Below, one piece after another: positions 1 to 7,565 of a stretch of 19,830 nt of DNA (positions within the stretch are counted from its first letter, which is position 1; the number at the start of each line of letters is the position of its first letter). The stretch is from positions 1 through 19,830 of the forward strand of contig JAUILJ010000029.1 of assembly GCA_030433055.1 (NCBI GenBank), given 5' to 3'. Both the position numbers and the translations under genes were made by a program. The stretch is from Polyangia bacterium (GTDB lineage: Bacteria; Myxococcota_A; Polyangia; Polyangiales; Polyangiaceae). The notes under the pieces are model-generated. The model saw nothing but the letters and a program-made list of their open reading frames with translations. It made no database searches and had not been told where the DNA came from.

Positions 1-1
1 G

Positions 2-361
2 CGCGTTCAAGCCGACCCGTTGGTGAGCGCTGCGCTCGAGCTGTTCCGAGATCGACCCGAAGCGCGCTGGACGGTGGAGTCCCTGGCGCGGGAGCTCGCT
101 ACGTCGCGCGCGGTGCTCAATCGTCGCTTCAACGAGGCCTTGGGTAAACCGCCGCTCAGCGTCCTGCGTGAGTTCCGCATGGAAAAGGCGGCGGAGCTCC
201 TGGTCGAGTCCGATGCCTGTCTCGCCGCCATCGCCGACGACGTCGGCTACGACTCCGAGTTCGCGCTGAGCCGCGCCTTCTATCGCCACTTTGGTGTGCG
301 CCCCGGTGCGTGGCGACGCAGCGCCCAGCTGAGCGGCGGCGTCACGCGCTGCGCGGCTTGA
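2..361 (+). CDS. AraC-family transcriptional regulator, C-terminal part (cut by the left edge)
   Basis: The reading frame is open from the first bases of the window, so the gene starts upstream and only the DNA-binding end is seen. An internal GTG at 20 is not taken as the start. The visible part is a typical double helix-turn-helix AraC domain: a first helix pair around WTVESLARELATSRAVLNRRF, then the second around LAAIADDVGYDSEFALSRAF, ending with the family signature F-G-V-R-P-G-A-W-R. The sequence looks most like regulators that carry an N-terminal cupin sensor (the AraC/cupin_6 type), but the sensor part lies outside the window, so ligand and targets cannot be told. The next gene begins shortly downstream on the same strand; nothing shows that the two are functionally linked. 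Confidence 0.9.
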   Translation, partial: RVQADPLVSAALELFRDRPEARWTVESLARELATSRAVLNRRFNEALGKPPLSVLREFRMEKAAELLVESDACLAAIADDVGYDSEFALSRAFYRHFGVRPGAWRRSAQLSGGVTRCAA

Positions 362-404
362 GCCGCTCGCGTTGGGTGGCGCGTTCGTGCTACGTCGCCG
401 CGCC

Positions 405-1079
405 ATGCCCGATCAGAGCCTCACCGTCAGCCCTGGCCGCACGCCGCGGGAAGTGAAGACAGATTCCGGCGAGTACCTCAGCGCGCCCAGCGATTGGGTG
501 CTGGTGCCGCCGGGAGATCCGGCGCTCAGTCGCCGCGTCAAGGCGGGCGGCGCGCACTGGCTGGTACAGGAAAAGAAAGGCCGCAAGCTCTTCTCCCGCG
601 GGATCTGGGCGCCGAGGGAGCGCGTCGAGCGCATCAGCGCCGCGCTCACCCAGGAGCGTTCCGATCCAGCGTATCAGCGCAAGCTGGACGCCGCGCGGAT
701 CAAACGCGAAGCCGAACAGCTGCAGTACGCCGCAGACTTCGAGCGCGAAGTGTTCGAGTTCTTGGACTTCGCGCCGTGCCATGCAGCGCTCGCGAAGCAG
801 ATGGCGACAGCCATCGCCGCCCACGCGACCCCTGTTGGTAGCGGGACCGTGGCGCGCACCAAGCGCATCTCCATCGAACAGCGCGCCAGCGCCGCGACCA
901 TCGCGTGGATGCGCCACCAGACCACCGGCTACGACGACATGAAAATTCCGCGCGTCAAAGGTATGCGGCGCGAGGTCAGGCGCCAGCTCGCGCAGCGCTC
1001 CAAGGCGCTGCTCGAGCGCTACCGCCGCGGACAGGCGATCCCCACAGAGTGCCCACTCAAGCGGGCACTGAATCCATGA
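405..1079 (+). CDS. DUF2293 domain-containing protein
   Basis: A 224-residue protein of unknown function. The C-terminal third carries what I recognise as the DUF2293 signature: A-T-I-A-W-M-R-H-Q-T-T-x-Y-D followed by the very basic K-I-P-R-V-K-G-x-R-R-E-V-R-R-x-L-A-Q-R-S. The N-terminal half is hydrophilic and helical with no signal peptide or membrane segment, so it is probably cytoplasmic. The strongly basic conserved helix would suit nucleic-acid contact, but that is only inference. The ATG at 405 is preferred; a TTG at 372 in the same frame would add eleven residues, and neither has a convincing ribosome binding site. It ends 25 bp before the convergent stop of the next gene. Confidence 0.8.
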   Translation: MPDQSLTVSPGRTPREVKTDSGEYLSAPSDWVLVPPGDPALSRRVKAGGAHWLVQEKKGRKLFSRGIWAPRERVERISAALTQERSDPAYQRKLDAARIKREAEQLQYAADFEREVFEFLDFAPCHAALAKQMATAIAAHATPVGSGTVARTKRISIEQRASAATIAWMRHQTTGYDDMKIPRVKGMRREVRRQLAQRSKALLERYRRGQAIPTECPLKRALNP

Positions 1080-1104
1080 CCGCCCAGGTGGCCGCCGAGC
1101 CGAA

Positions 1105-1920
1105 CTACAGGCTCAGGTGGAAACAGGGCGCCGCGCCGTCGCGCTCGTCGATCAGGGAAACGCCGTCGACCGCCTTCACGGCTTCGCGCAGCGCCTTGAT
1201 GCGTTCGGCCGTCAAACCGCGCGAGCGCACGTCTGCCGCCGTGAAGTTCAGGTGGCGCGAGATGAACTCACCGTCGTCCATCTGCTGCTGGATCACCTTG
1301 CGCATGCGGATGATGGTGCCCTTGCGTGTCAACCCTTCAGCACGGCCATCTTTGTAGGCGGCGACGATGGCCCTCGCCAGCTCGGTGTGGGCGTAGAGCT
1401 TGATCACGTCTTCGCCCGCCTTGAGCTTCTTGAACATCAGCTCGGCTTGGCGTTGCGCCGTGCGGTCGCCGCCGGTCACCACCAGCTTGTGACGGGTCGC
1501 CTTGCGGTAGAGGTTCGCTACCTCGCGGAGACGCGCAGCGCTGGACTCCTTGAGTCGCAAGCTGCGAGCCACGACGCGGAACTCTCGGCTATCCTTCAGT
1601 GAGACGACGGGCTCTTCCTTCTCATCATCTCCGTCGGCAGCAGGGTCATCGTCGGCAGCAGGGTCATCGTCGGCAGCAGGGTCATCGTCGGCAGCAGGGC
1701 CGTCGTCCGACTTCGCAGCGTCATCAGTCTTCGAGTCGCTGTCGCCGCCTGTGTCGTCATCCGACTTGGAGTCATCAGCATCGTCGGGGACGTCGCTGTC
1801 GTCCGGCGCGGTCGCTGGGGCTCCTTCGTCCTTCTTCTCAGCCTCTGCGTGAGCGGCGCTGATACAGCTGAAACCCAGCACCGAAAGCACCACCACCCGC
1901 CGCAATCCGCGCATCGACAT
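1105..1920 (-). CDS. Secreted protein with Asp-rich repeat linker and degenerate M15-peptidase-like C-terminal domain
   Basis: A 271-residue protein. Residues 1-25 form a Sec signal peptide (basic start, hydrophobic core, A-H-A before a likely cleavage site). Residues 26-103 are a very acidic, low-complexity linker with repeats of P-A-A-D-D-D. Residues 105-271 form a domain that resembles D-Ala-D-Ala/M15 metallopeptidases: V-V-T-G-G-D-R-T (147-154) looks like the family's TSGYR-T element, S-R-H223-x6-D230 matches the H-x6-D zinc pair exactly, and the chain ends in F-H268-L-S-L, placed like the third ligand. No Asp or Glu sits three residues before H268, where VanX/VanY-type enzymes have their catalytic acid, so activity is doubtful. 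Likely in the periplasm or cell envelope. The M15 relationship is my inference from motif spacing; the secretion call is firmer. Confidence 0.65.
   Translation of the reverse strand: MSMRGLRRVVVLSVLGFSCISAAHAEAEKKDEGAPATAPDDSDVPDDADDSKSDDDTGGDSDSKTDDAAKSDDGPAADDDPAADDDPAADDDPAADGDDEKEEPVVSLKDSREFRVVARSLRLKESSAARLREVANLYRKATRHKLVVTGGDRTAQRQAELMFKKLKAGEDVIKLYAHTELARAIVAAYKDGRAEGLTRKGTIIRMRKVIQQQMDDGEFISRHLNFTAADVRSRGLTAERIKALREAVKAVDGVSLIDERDGAAPCFHLSL
1633..1704. repeat. 18-bp in-frame tandem repeat, four copies
   Basis: The unit GTCGGCAGCAGGGTCATC occurs three times without change (1633-1650, 1651-1668, 1669-1686), followed by a fourth copy with two substitutions (1687-1704). It lies inside the secreted protein gene on the minus strand and encodes the P-A-A-D-D-D repeats of the acidic linker. 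The unit is a multiple of three, so copy-number changes would lengthen or shorten the linker without breaking the frame. The near-identity of the copies points to recent expansion. Confidence 0.95.
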
Positions 1921-2101
1921 GCGCCGGCTCTGTCACGCCCAGCGCTCATCGTCAACGCCCGAACTCAAACGCCTCGGCGCGGACGGACGACTGCGCCAGA
2001 ACGGCGCGCCTCACCCCCAAACCCAAGCTTTGAACGCTGCTCTCAAGCGCTCTGTCGCGCGCTCCGCGTGTCGCATGCGCAAGGGCTGCACCATCCTCGC
2101 A

Positions 2102-2314
2102 TCACAACGCGCAGCCGCCGTACTCGTCGTTTCCGTTCCCGCACACGGCCGCGCAATCACAGTAGAGCGTGTCGTCGTCCGCCAACGAGCGCACACACAC
2201 CATCCCCCCAGGACACTCGGCCTGAGATAGGAAGAAGCCGCAGCAGTCGGTGGGGTCGCTTGGAGCCTTCGTGCACACTTGACGGCAGCGGCCTTCAGTC
2301 CACGAACGGACCAC
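2102..2314 (-). CDS. Small Cys-rich protein overlapping the end of the pirin gene, possibly a gene remnant
   Basis: A 70-residue frame with eleven cysteines in a spaced pattern, including a C-C pair, C-D-C and a C-x-N-G-N-D-E-Y-G-G-C end. Third codon positions are about four-fifths G or C by my count, as expected for a real gene here. It starts at a GTG that overlaps the last codons of the pirin gene by 20 bp in a different frame, without a visible ribosome binding site, so it would rely on translational coupling. It has no signal peptide, which is odd for such a Cys-rich protein. The frame stays open further upstream inside the pirin gene (to a stop at 2432-2434) but without a start codon. 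It may be the surviving 3' end of a longer secreted Cys-rich gene. From 2101 to the next start at 1920 I see nothing else. Confidence 0.45.
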   Translation of the reverse strand: MVRSWTEGRCRQVCTKAPSDPTDCCGFFLSQAECPGGMVCVRSLADDDTLYCDCAAVCGNGNDEYGGCAL

Positions 2315-3170
2315 GTAGATGAATCGGCTCCCGATGGGGGCGCCCGCTGAGCACGACGAAGCGAGAGGGTCGCAGCGCGTCGATGTCGAGCTGCCCTGAG
2401 AGCGGCAGGATCCCCTCGCGCATCGCGAGCTTCACGCCCTGAGCCTTCACCTCGCCCGAGATCAGGTAGAGCAGGTGGTTGTTGTCCTGGGGCAGGTTCA
2501 CGGAGTGGGTCGACCCAGCGTCGAGGATCACGTCCTCGTAGAACACCGCAGTCTCGAGCTTCACCGGAGAGCCTTCACCCACGATCCGTCGTGTGGTTTT
2601 CCCTGCGGTTTTTACCAAGGGCAGCTCTTGGTGGGGTGTGCCGGCGTAGCTGGGGTCGATCTGCTTCTTGGCTCGAGGCAAATTCACCCACAGCTGCAGG
2701 CCGCGGTTCTGGGTGCCCTCACCCGGCATCTCCGAGTGCCGCGCGCCGCGCCCCGACGTGAAGCGCTGAGTGCCGCCAGCGCTGATCACGCTGTCGTTGC
2801 CCAGGTTGTCCTTGTGGTGAAACGCCCCCTCGATCATGTACGTGAAGGCCTCGAAGCCACGATGGGGGTGATCGGGGAAGCCTGCAGGCTGCGCGACCTC
2901 GAAATCATCGAGCACCACGAAGGGGTCGAGGTGCCGGAAGCCAGGCACCGGGAAGATGCGGTGCACGATCGCGCCGCGCCCCTCGGCCGTGGGCATGCTG
3001 CGAAACTGGCGCGGCACTCGACGCGCGGGCAGGGGCTGGGCACTGCGAGAGGCAGAGCGCGGCTCTGGGGTCGAGCTGTCGCACCCCAAGAGCCCTCCGG
3101 CTCCGAGCACGCTGGCTGAAGCCAGGGTCACCAGGTTACCGAGCACTTCGCGACGAGGGATCTGCTTCAC
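2295..3170 (-). CDS. Pirin-family bicupin with Tat-like/lipoprotein export signal
   Basis: A 291-residue protein. The pirin cupin fold is clear: the metal ligands of the family are present as H101-P-H103 in DHPHRGFE and H145-x-E147 in R-G-A-R-H-S-E-M-P, matching the H-x-H and H-x-E sets of pirins and quercetin 2,3-dioxygenase-type proteins. Residues 5-8 (P-R-R-E) begin a twin-arginine-like leader, with a hydrophobic stretch and a lipobox-like L-L-G-C at Cys30, so the protein is probably exported folded with its metal and perhaps lipid-anchored. Most pirins I know are cytoplasmic, so this is unusual. The start is a GTG; the signal peptide begins directly at it, which supports it. The substrate is unknown; some pirins oxidise quercetin and others act as redox-sensitive co-regulators. 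Confidence 0.9.
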   Translation of the reverse strand: MKQIPRREVLGNLVTLASASVLGAGGLLGCDSSTPEPRSASRSAQPLPARRVPRQFRSMPTAEGRGAIVHRIFPVPGFRHLDPFVVLDDFEVAQPAGFPDHPHRGFEAFTYMIEGAFHHKDNLGNDSVISAGGTQRFTSGRGARHSEMPGEGTQNRGLQLWVNLPRAKKQIDPSYAGTPHQELPLVKTAGKTTRRIVGEGSPVKLETAVFYEDVILDAGSTHSVNLPQDNNHLLYLISGEVKAQGVKLAMREGILPLSGQLDIDALRPSRFVVLSGRPHREPIHLRGPFVD

Positions 3171-3271
3171 GCTGACTGTCCGTTTCCGCGCTCAAGCATA
3201 CGCGCCCGCCTAGTGTGCCGCTCACCGCCTCCAGTGGGCAAGGCCCGCAACAGTACGTTGCTCCGCGCGCA

Positions 3272-4603
3272 CTAGTAGCAGACGACGTCGTTCTCAGCGC
3301 CCGCCATCCCGAGATCGTCCGTCTGGGTCCAGGTCTCACCGGCGTCGCTCGAGATCCATACCGTCGGGCCCGCGGCGCTCGGCCCCACGGAAAAGAAAGC
3401 GTCTGCCGTGGGGCTGTAGCTGACCCAGCCTAGCGTGTCGTCCACCGCCGTCCAGGTGGCGCCATCGTCGCGACTCACCCAGGTACCCGTCTGACCAGAG
3501 GCGACCACGCTGTCTTTGCCACAAGCAAAATCTCGTAGGTTGAACGCGCTCAGATCCCCAGCGGTCCACGTCATGCCACCGTCGGTGCTGCGCAACTGCA
3601 CACCGTTGAACGCATCGTAGCCAATGAACGTACCGCGACAGTAAATGAGGGGACCCAGACTTCCCACGCCGATGTTGGTCCAGTTGAGCCCATCTGTCGT
3701 GCGCAGGATCCCGCCATCATGGATCGCTGAGCTGACACAAGCACCGGCGTCGTCACACGCGACGACGGCTCCGGAATCGGGACTGGTCGCGGGGGTGAGG
3801 CTGCCGTTCTCATACAGGAACAGACCCACGTCAGCACTCGCGAGCACAGCCCCCGCCCCCCGCACCGCGACGTCACTGAACTGACCAACCCCAGGCTGGC
3901 TCACGGTGGTCCACGAGGCAGGCCCAGCGTGCGCCGGATCGAAAGCTTCGCTGAGCCAGAGCGTGGGCTCACTGTTCTGCCCGTAGCCCGCCATGAACAC
4001 CCGGCTCGTGCCGCCGCTGACACTCACCGCACCGCGCTGCGCCGCGCCTTTACCCCAACCCGGCGTTTCCACAAGGTTGCCGTCAGCGTCCACGGCCAAC
4101 AGCGTCTCGTTGGCGAACGGGACCAAGCAGCGCGTGGGCTTTGGGTCGACGCTCGGCGGCTTGCAGGTGATATCGATGCCGTCATTCGTACTGCGCTCAG
4201 AATCAGGGTCCGCCAGGGTGAACGTGACCAAGACGCTACCAGCGCCCTTGCAGATCAGCGTGACCTGGGCGGAGTCCGCTTTTCCGGTGCTGTCGAAGGT
4301 GAACTGCCCAGGCCCTGGGCTGCTTTGCGCAGGCAGTGGCGTGGTGAAATCAGCGAGGCCAGGCAAGCCAACGATCGCTTCATCGCCGGACTCGACGTCC
4401 AGCGCCACCCCAGGGGTTCCCCCCGGAACCGACGCACGGACGTTCACGTCCACTGCCTCTCCCACAGCGAGGACGACCTCGGGCGGGGTAACCTCGATTT
4501 CCAGCTTCTGCTCGCCTTCCGGCGCCGAGGGATCCGTCCCCCAGTCGCAGCCAACCAAGAGCAGCACCGCAGCGCCAGAAGCGACGAAAAGAGCACGCGA
4601 CAT
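3272..4603 (-). CDS. Lipoprotein with Asp-box (BNR/sortilin-like) beta-propeller repeats
   Basis: A 443-residue surface protein. The signal peptide ends in a lipobox L-L-V-G-C with Cys19 as the lipidation site; D20 follows it. Residues 32-148 look like an Ig/BIG-type beta domain (E-I-E-V-T-P-P-E-V-V-L start). From about 160 to the end comes a beta-propeller with Asp-box motifs of the S-x-D-x-G-x-T-W type: TTDGLNW (302-308), STDGGMTW (339-346), SRDDGATW (377-384) and SSDAGETW (418-425). Asp boxes are structural turns found in sialidases, sortilins and photosystem assembly factors; no sialidase active-site residues are evident, so a binding or scaffold role is likelier than catalysis. It lies 34 bp downstream of the LuxR-type gene on the same strand and may be co-transcribed with it. 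Confidence 0.85.
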   Translation of the reverse strand: MSRALFVASGAAVLLLVGCDWGTDPSAPEGEQKLEIEVTPPEVVLAVGEAVDVNVRASVPGGTPGVALDVESGDEAIVGLPGLADFTTPLPAQSSPGPGQFTFDSTGKADSAQVTLICKGAGSVLVTFTLADPDSERSTNDGIDITCKPPSVDPKPTRCLVPFANETLLAVDADGNLVETPGWGKGAAQRGAVSVSGGTSRVFMAGYGQNSEPTLWLSEAFDPAHAGPASWTTVSQPGVGQFSDVAVRGAGAVLASADVGLFLYENGSLTPATSPDSGAVVACDDAGACVSSAIHDGGILRTTDGLNWTNIGVGSLGPLIYCRGTFIGYDAFNGVQLRSTDGGMTWTAGDLSAFNLRDFACGKDSVVASGQTGTWVSRDDGATWTAVDDTLGWVSYSPTADAFFSVGPSAAGPTVWISSDAGETWTQTDDLGMAGAENDVVCY

Positions 4604-4637
4604 GCCAAAACCCTACGTTCGGGCTCTGGTGCTGTCG

Positions 4638-5741
4638 TCACCCATCCGGGGTATGCGTCGCTACGGGTGGTATCAGCCGCGCCAGGTGACGCACCAGCTC
4701 CGTCTGACTCCTCACTCCGAGTTTCCCCCGTAGCCGCTTCAGCTGGGTCCGCACGGTGTTGAGGCTCACGCGTCGCCGCGCGGCGTACTCGCGCGGCGAC
4801 GCACCAGCGAAGAGCCCCCGCGCAAGCTCGATCTCCGCCGGGGTCAGCCGATACGCGACCCGCAGCAGCTCCGCGCCGACGTCGGGCACCTCGCGCACAT
4901 CTTGAATGAACAAGCCAAAGCGCTCACCCCCAGGCTCAAACGGCCAAGCATTTTCCTTGGAGAAATAACGAAACGGGACCACCACCACGGACAGTGGTCG
5001 CTCTCCAAGGGCCCCGAGCACGCAAGCGCCACCGAGGGGAAACAAGCGCCTGAGGGCACGTGCGTCTGCCGGATGCTTCGCGATGAGCCCGCTCCGGGTG
5101 AGCGCCAACGGTCCCTCCGCCGAACACATTCGACTGGCGGCAGAGTTAGCGAACTGAACTTCACCCGGCAAGGTCGTCAGCACCACGCCTAGCGTCAGCG
5201 CGTCGAGGGCCCCGCAGAGGCGGAGTTCATCCACACGAGCCCCGTGCAGCCTCTTTTGTACGTCGAGGGCGCGGGAGAAATGCGGTAGCAACCACCGCAT
5301 GCGTTCGATGGTAGCCGCGTCAGCGTGCCCGGCGCTCGCAGCGCGATGGACCGCGACGACTCCGAACAGGTTGCCCCGGTTCGCGATGACTCCACCCACC
5401 ATGTAGCGAAAACCATCGGGTAGGAGGAAGTCCTCGTAAAACTCGGACCGGCTCATTTCTGATTCCGTGAGGTATCGGCCGTCATAGATTGGCGTCCCCA
5501 CCGGGTCCGCCTGTCCCCAAGGCAGGCGCGGACATACGCTGTGGTAGTAGGCTGCGTAACGCTCCACGCCAGCGTCGGGCATGCCCTCACCCCGAAAGAA
5601 CTCCAGTGAACGCCGCGGGCGATCGTGCAGCTCAACCGTCGCGCCGATCCCACCGCACGCCTGCGCGACAGCGCTCAACGCCTGCGGCCAGTGCTCATTG
5701 TCCACGGCTGCCTGATACAGCCGGTCCACCACGTCCAGCAT
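4638..5741 (-). CDS. LuxR-type helix-turn-helix transcriptional regulator
   Basis: A 367-residue regulator. The C-terminal domain is a LuxR/GerE helix-turn-helix: R-L-T-P-A-E-I-E-L-A-R-G-L opens it and the recognition part is S-L-N-T-V-R-T-Q-L-K-R-L-R-G-K-L-G-V. The N-terminal ~290 residues form a sensor-like region without a recognisable phospho-acceptor receiver domain or autoinducer-binding motif, so the signal is unknown. The ATG at 5741 was chosen over an upstream TTG at 5783 because a G-rich stretch (GGGGG) lies before it and because similar regulators begin with a helix like L-D-V-V-D-R-L-Y-Q-A-A. It sits between the ABM gene (47 bp upstream) and the Asp-box lipoprotein gene (34 bp downstream), both on the same strand, and could control this unit. 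Confidence 0.88.
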   Translation of the reverse strand: MLDVVDRLYQAAVDNEHWPQALSAVAQACGGIGATVELHDRPRRSLEFFRGEGMPDAGVERYAAYYHSVCPRLPWGQADPVGTPIYDGRYLTESEMSRSEFYEDFLLPDGFRYMVGGVIANRGNLFGVVAVHRAASAGHADAATIERMRWLLPHFSRALDVQKRLHGARVDELRLCGALDALTLGVVLTTLPGEVQFANSAASRMCSAEGPLALTRSGLIAKHPADARALRRLFPLGGACVLGALGERPLSVVVVPFRYFSKENAWPFEPGGERFGLFIQDVREVPDVGAELLRVAYRLTPAEIELARGLFAGASPREYAARRRVSLNTVRTQLKRLRGKLGVRSQTELVRHLARLIPPVATHTPDG

Positions 5742-5788
5742 TCCGACCCCCGGGCGGCAGCATACCCCAGCTAGTCGGCTCAATCCGC

Positions 5789-6103
5789 TCAGTCGTTCGG
5801 CTCACCCAGCTTGAAGCGGTACTCCCGTGCGATCTCCGCCGACTGCACCGAATACTCCGCATAGTACGCGACGCGTCCCCGCTGCTGTGCGGCGCGGTGC
5901 TCCGGATGGTTCTTCCAAGCGAGCAGCGCTTCGAGGGAGTCGAACTCCACCAAGCTCACGCGCTCTCCGTCTTCGGCCGTGAAGGTCTTGAAGCTCGAGT
6001 ACCCCGGCATGCTCCGAGCGAGCTCACGCATGCGAGTCGCGACCTCGCCGTAGTCGGTCCCTGCGTCGGGGCGCAGCCGATTGCGAAACACGGTGATCCA
6101 CAT
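5789..6103 (-). CDS. Antibiotic biosynthesis monooxygenase (ABM) family protein
   Basis: A 104-residue single-domain protein of the dimeric alpha/beta barrel ABM type. It begins W-I-T-V-F-R-N-R-L, has the middle segment M-P-G-Y-S-S-F-K-T-F-T-A-E-D-G-E-R-V-S-L-V-E-F, then W-K-N-H-P-E-H-R-A-A-Q-Q-R-G, the usual second half of the fold with its conserved histidine pair. Members range from cofactor-free quinone-forming monooxygenases to heme-degrading enzymes and proteins of unknown role, so the substrate cannot be told. The ATG at 6103 fits the family start; an in-frame extension to 6208 is rich in Arg and Pro and unlike the family. It is the first gene of a possible unit with the LuxR-type regulator. 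Confidence 0.85.
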   Translation of the reverse strand: MWITVFRNRLRPDAGTDYGEVATRMRELARSMPGYSSFKTFTAEDGERVSLVEFDSLEALLAWKNHPEHRAAQQRGRVAYYAEYSVQSAEIAREYRFKLGEPND

Positions 6104-6317
6104 GGTCGGACTGTAGCCGCGCACGGGCGTACGCGGCCTGACAGAAAGCCCGCGGCCGCTGCCAAGCTCGTTCAGCCTGACTGAAACTCCGACCTGGCCC
6201 CGCGCCAAAAACCCTCGCTTTGCCGATGCAGCCTGGGTGCACCCCCGGGTGAGCTTGCAGGCCGCTATTGCAGCGCGTTATGGGGAGCGTGCCCCTATCA
6301 GCCGGGGCTCAGTCGCC

Positions 6318-7529
6318 ATGACCAAGAACGATCGCATCATCCTCCACGTCGCCGGGCCGGACCGCCCGGGGGTCACCGCAAAGCTCGCCGAAGTCATCGC
6401 GTCGGAGCACGCGGGGCTCGTCAACATCGGCCAGTCGGTACTTCACGGCTACCTCAACCTGAGCGCGGTGGTGGACCTGCCGACGACCTCGGGCGCGCTG
6501 CGAGAGATCCTATTCTCCGTCAGCGAGCTCGGCCTCAAGGTCGACGTCGCGCCTTTCACCGCGGAAATGGAGGAGACGCCGTTCCCGCCTCGCAGCGCGC
6601 TCTGCGTCAGCTTCCTCGGCGCTCTGGGCGATGGCTCATCCCTCGCGGAGATCACCCGCTACATCGCGGGCAAGAACCTCAACATCCGCCAGATCCGACC
6701 GCTGTCCGATGACGGCTTCAGCGGCGTGGAGCTGATCGCTGACTCGGAAGAGAAAGAGCTCAGCGACGGAGACGTCATGGAGCTGCGCGGCGACCTGCTC
6801 GCCATGGGCGCGCGTCTGCAGATCGACATGGCGGTCCAGCGCGACGACATCTTTCGCCGCAACAAGCGCCTCGTGTGCATGGACGTCGACTCCACCTTCG
6901 TGAAGGGTGAGTTCATCGATGAGCTGGCGGATCTGTGCGGCGTGAAGGAACGCGTCGCCGAGATCACCAAGCGAGCCATGGCGGGAGAGCTGGATTTCTC
7001 CGGCGCCCTGCGCGAGCGGGTGAAGCTCCTCGAGGGCCTGCCGATGGAGCGCGCCCGGAGCCTCAGCGAACGTTTCCAGCTGAATCCAGGCGCCGAGACC
7101 TTCGTGAAGATCCTCAAGTCCCTCGGCTTCCGCGTCGGGCTGGTGAGCGGCGGCTTCGACTTCTTCGTGGATGAGCTGCGCCAGCGTTTCAACCTGGACT
7201 TCGCCTTCGCCAACGAGCTCGAGGTAAGGGACGGGCTGATCACCGGCAACGTGCTCGGCACCATCGTCGACCCGCAGCGCAAGGCCCAGCTGCTCAGGGA
7301 CATGGCAAAGACCTATGAAGTACGCCTGGAGCAGACAGTCGCCATCGGTGACGGCGCCAACGACATCTTCATGCTGCAGACCGCCGGCCTAGGCATCGCC
7401 TACCGCGCCAAGCCGAAGCTCCAGGCGGTCGCGGACATGAGCCTGAACCACAACGAGGGTCGGCTGGACGCGCTGCTGCACCTCATGGGGTTCACCGCGC
7501 AAGAGCTGGCTGGCATCGCGGGCTGCTGA
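6318..7529 (+). CDS. serB: Phosphoserine phosphatase SerB with two ACT domains
   Basis: A 403-residue cytoplasmic enzyme that hydrolyses O-phosphoserine to serine, the last step of serine synthesis from 3-phosphoglycerate. Residues 7-80 and 93-170 look like two ACT regulatory domains. The HAD phosphatase core follows: motif I D189-V-D191-S-T with the nucleophile and general acid, motif II serine in V-S-G-G (276-279), the motif III lysine near K322, and G-D-G-A-N-D (344-349) with the magnesium-binding aspartates. The order and spacing agree with the ACT-containing SerB form found in proteobacteria and actinobacteria. The ATG at 6318 starts right before the first ACT strand; the in-frame stretch back to 6237 does not look like protein. 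The 214-bp gap to the divergent ABM gene should hold its promoter, but no clear boxes were seen. Confidence 0.96.
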   Translation: MTKNDRIILHVAGPDRPGVTAKLAEVIASEHAGLVNIGQSVLHGYLNLSAVVDLPTTSGALREILFSVSELGLKVDVAPFTAEMEETPFPPRSALCVSFLGALGDGSSLAEITRYIAGKNLNIRQIRPLSDDGFSGVELIADSEEKELSDGDVMELRGDLLAMGARLQIDMAVQRDDIFRRNKRLVCMDVDSTFVKGEFIDELADLCGVKERVAEITKRAMAGELDFSGALRERVKLLEGLPMERARSLSERFQLNPGAETFVKILKSLGFRVGLVSGGFDFFVDELRQRFNLDFAFANELEVRDGLITGNVLGTIVDPQRKAQLLRDMAKTYEVRLEQTVAIGDGANDIFMLQTAGLGIAYRAKPKLQAVADMSLNHNEGRLDALLHLMGFTAQELAGIAGC

Positions 7530-7565
7530 AGCCAGCGCCCGAGCATCCGTTTCCGCGCGAAAGCA

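Noticed and set aside
1550..1862. Long Ser-rich and Gln/Arg-rich open frames on the plus strand
   Set aside because: They are antisense readings of the 18-bp repeats and acidic linker of the minus-strand secreted protein gene.
6235..6244. Perfect palindrome GGGTGCACCC upstream of serB as a possible operator
   Set aside because: Palindromes of 10 bp are expected many times in a 20-kb GC-rich window and no second copy lies nearby.
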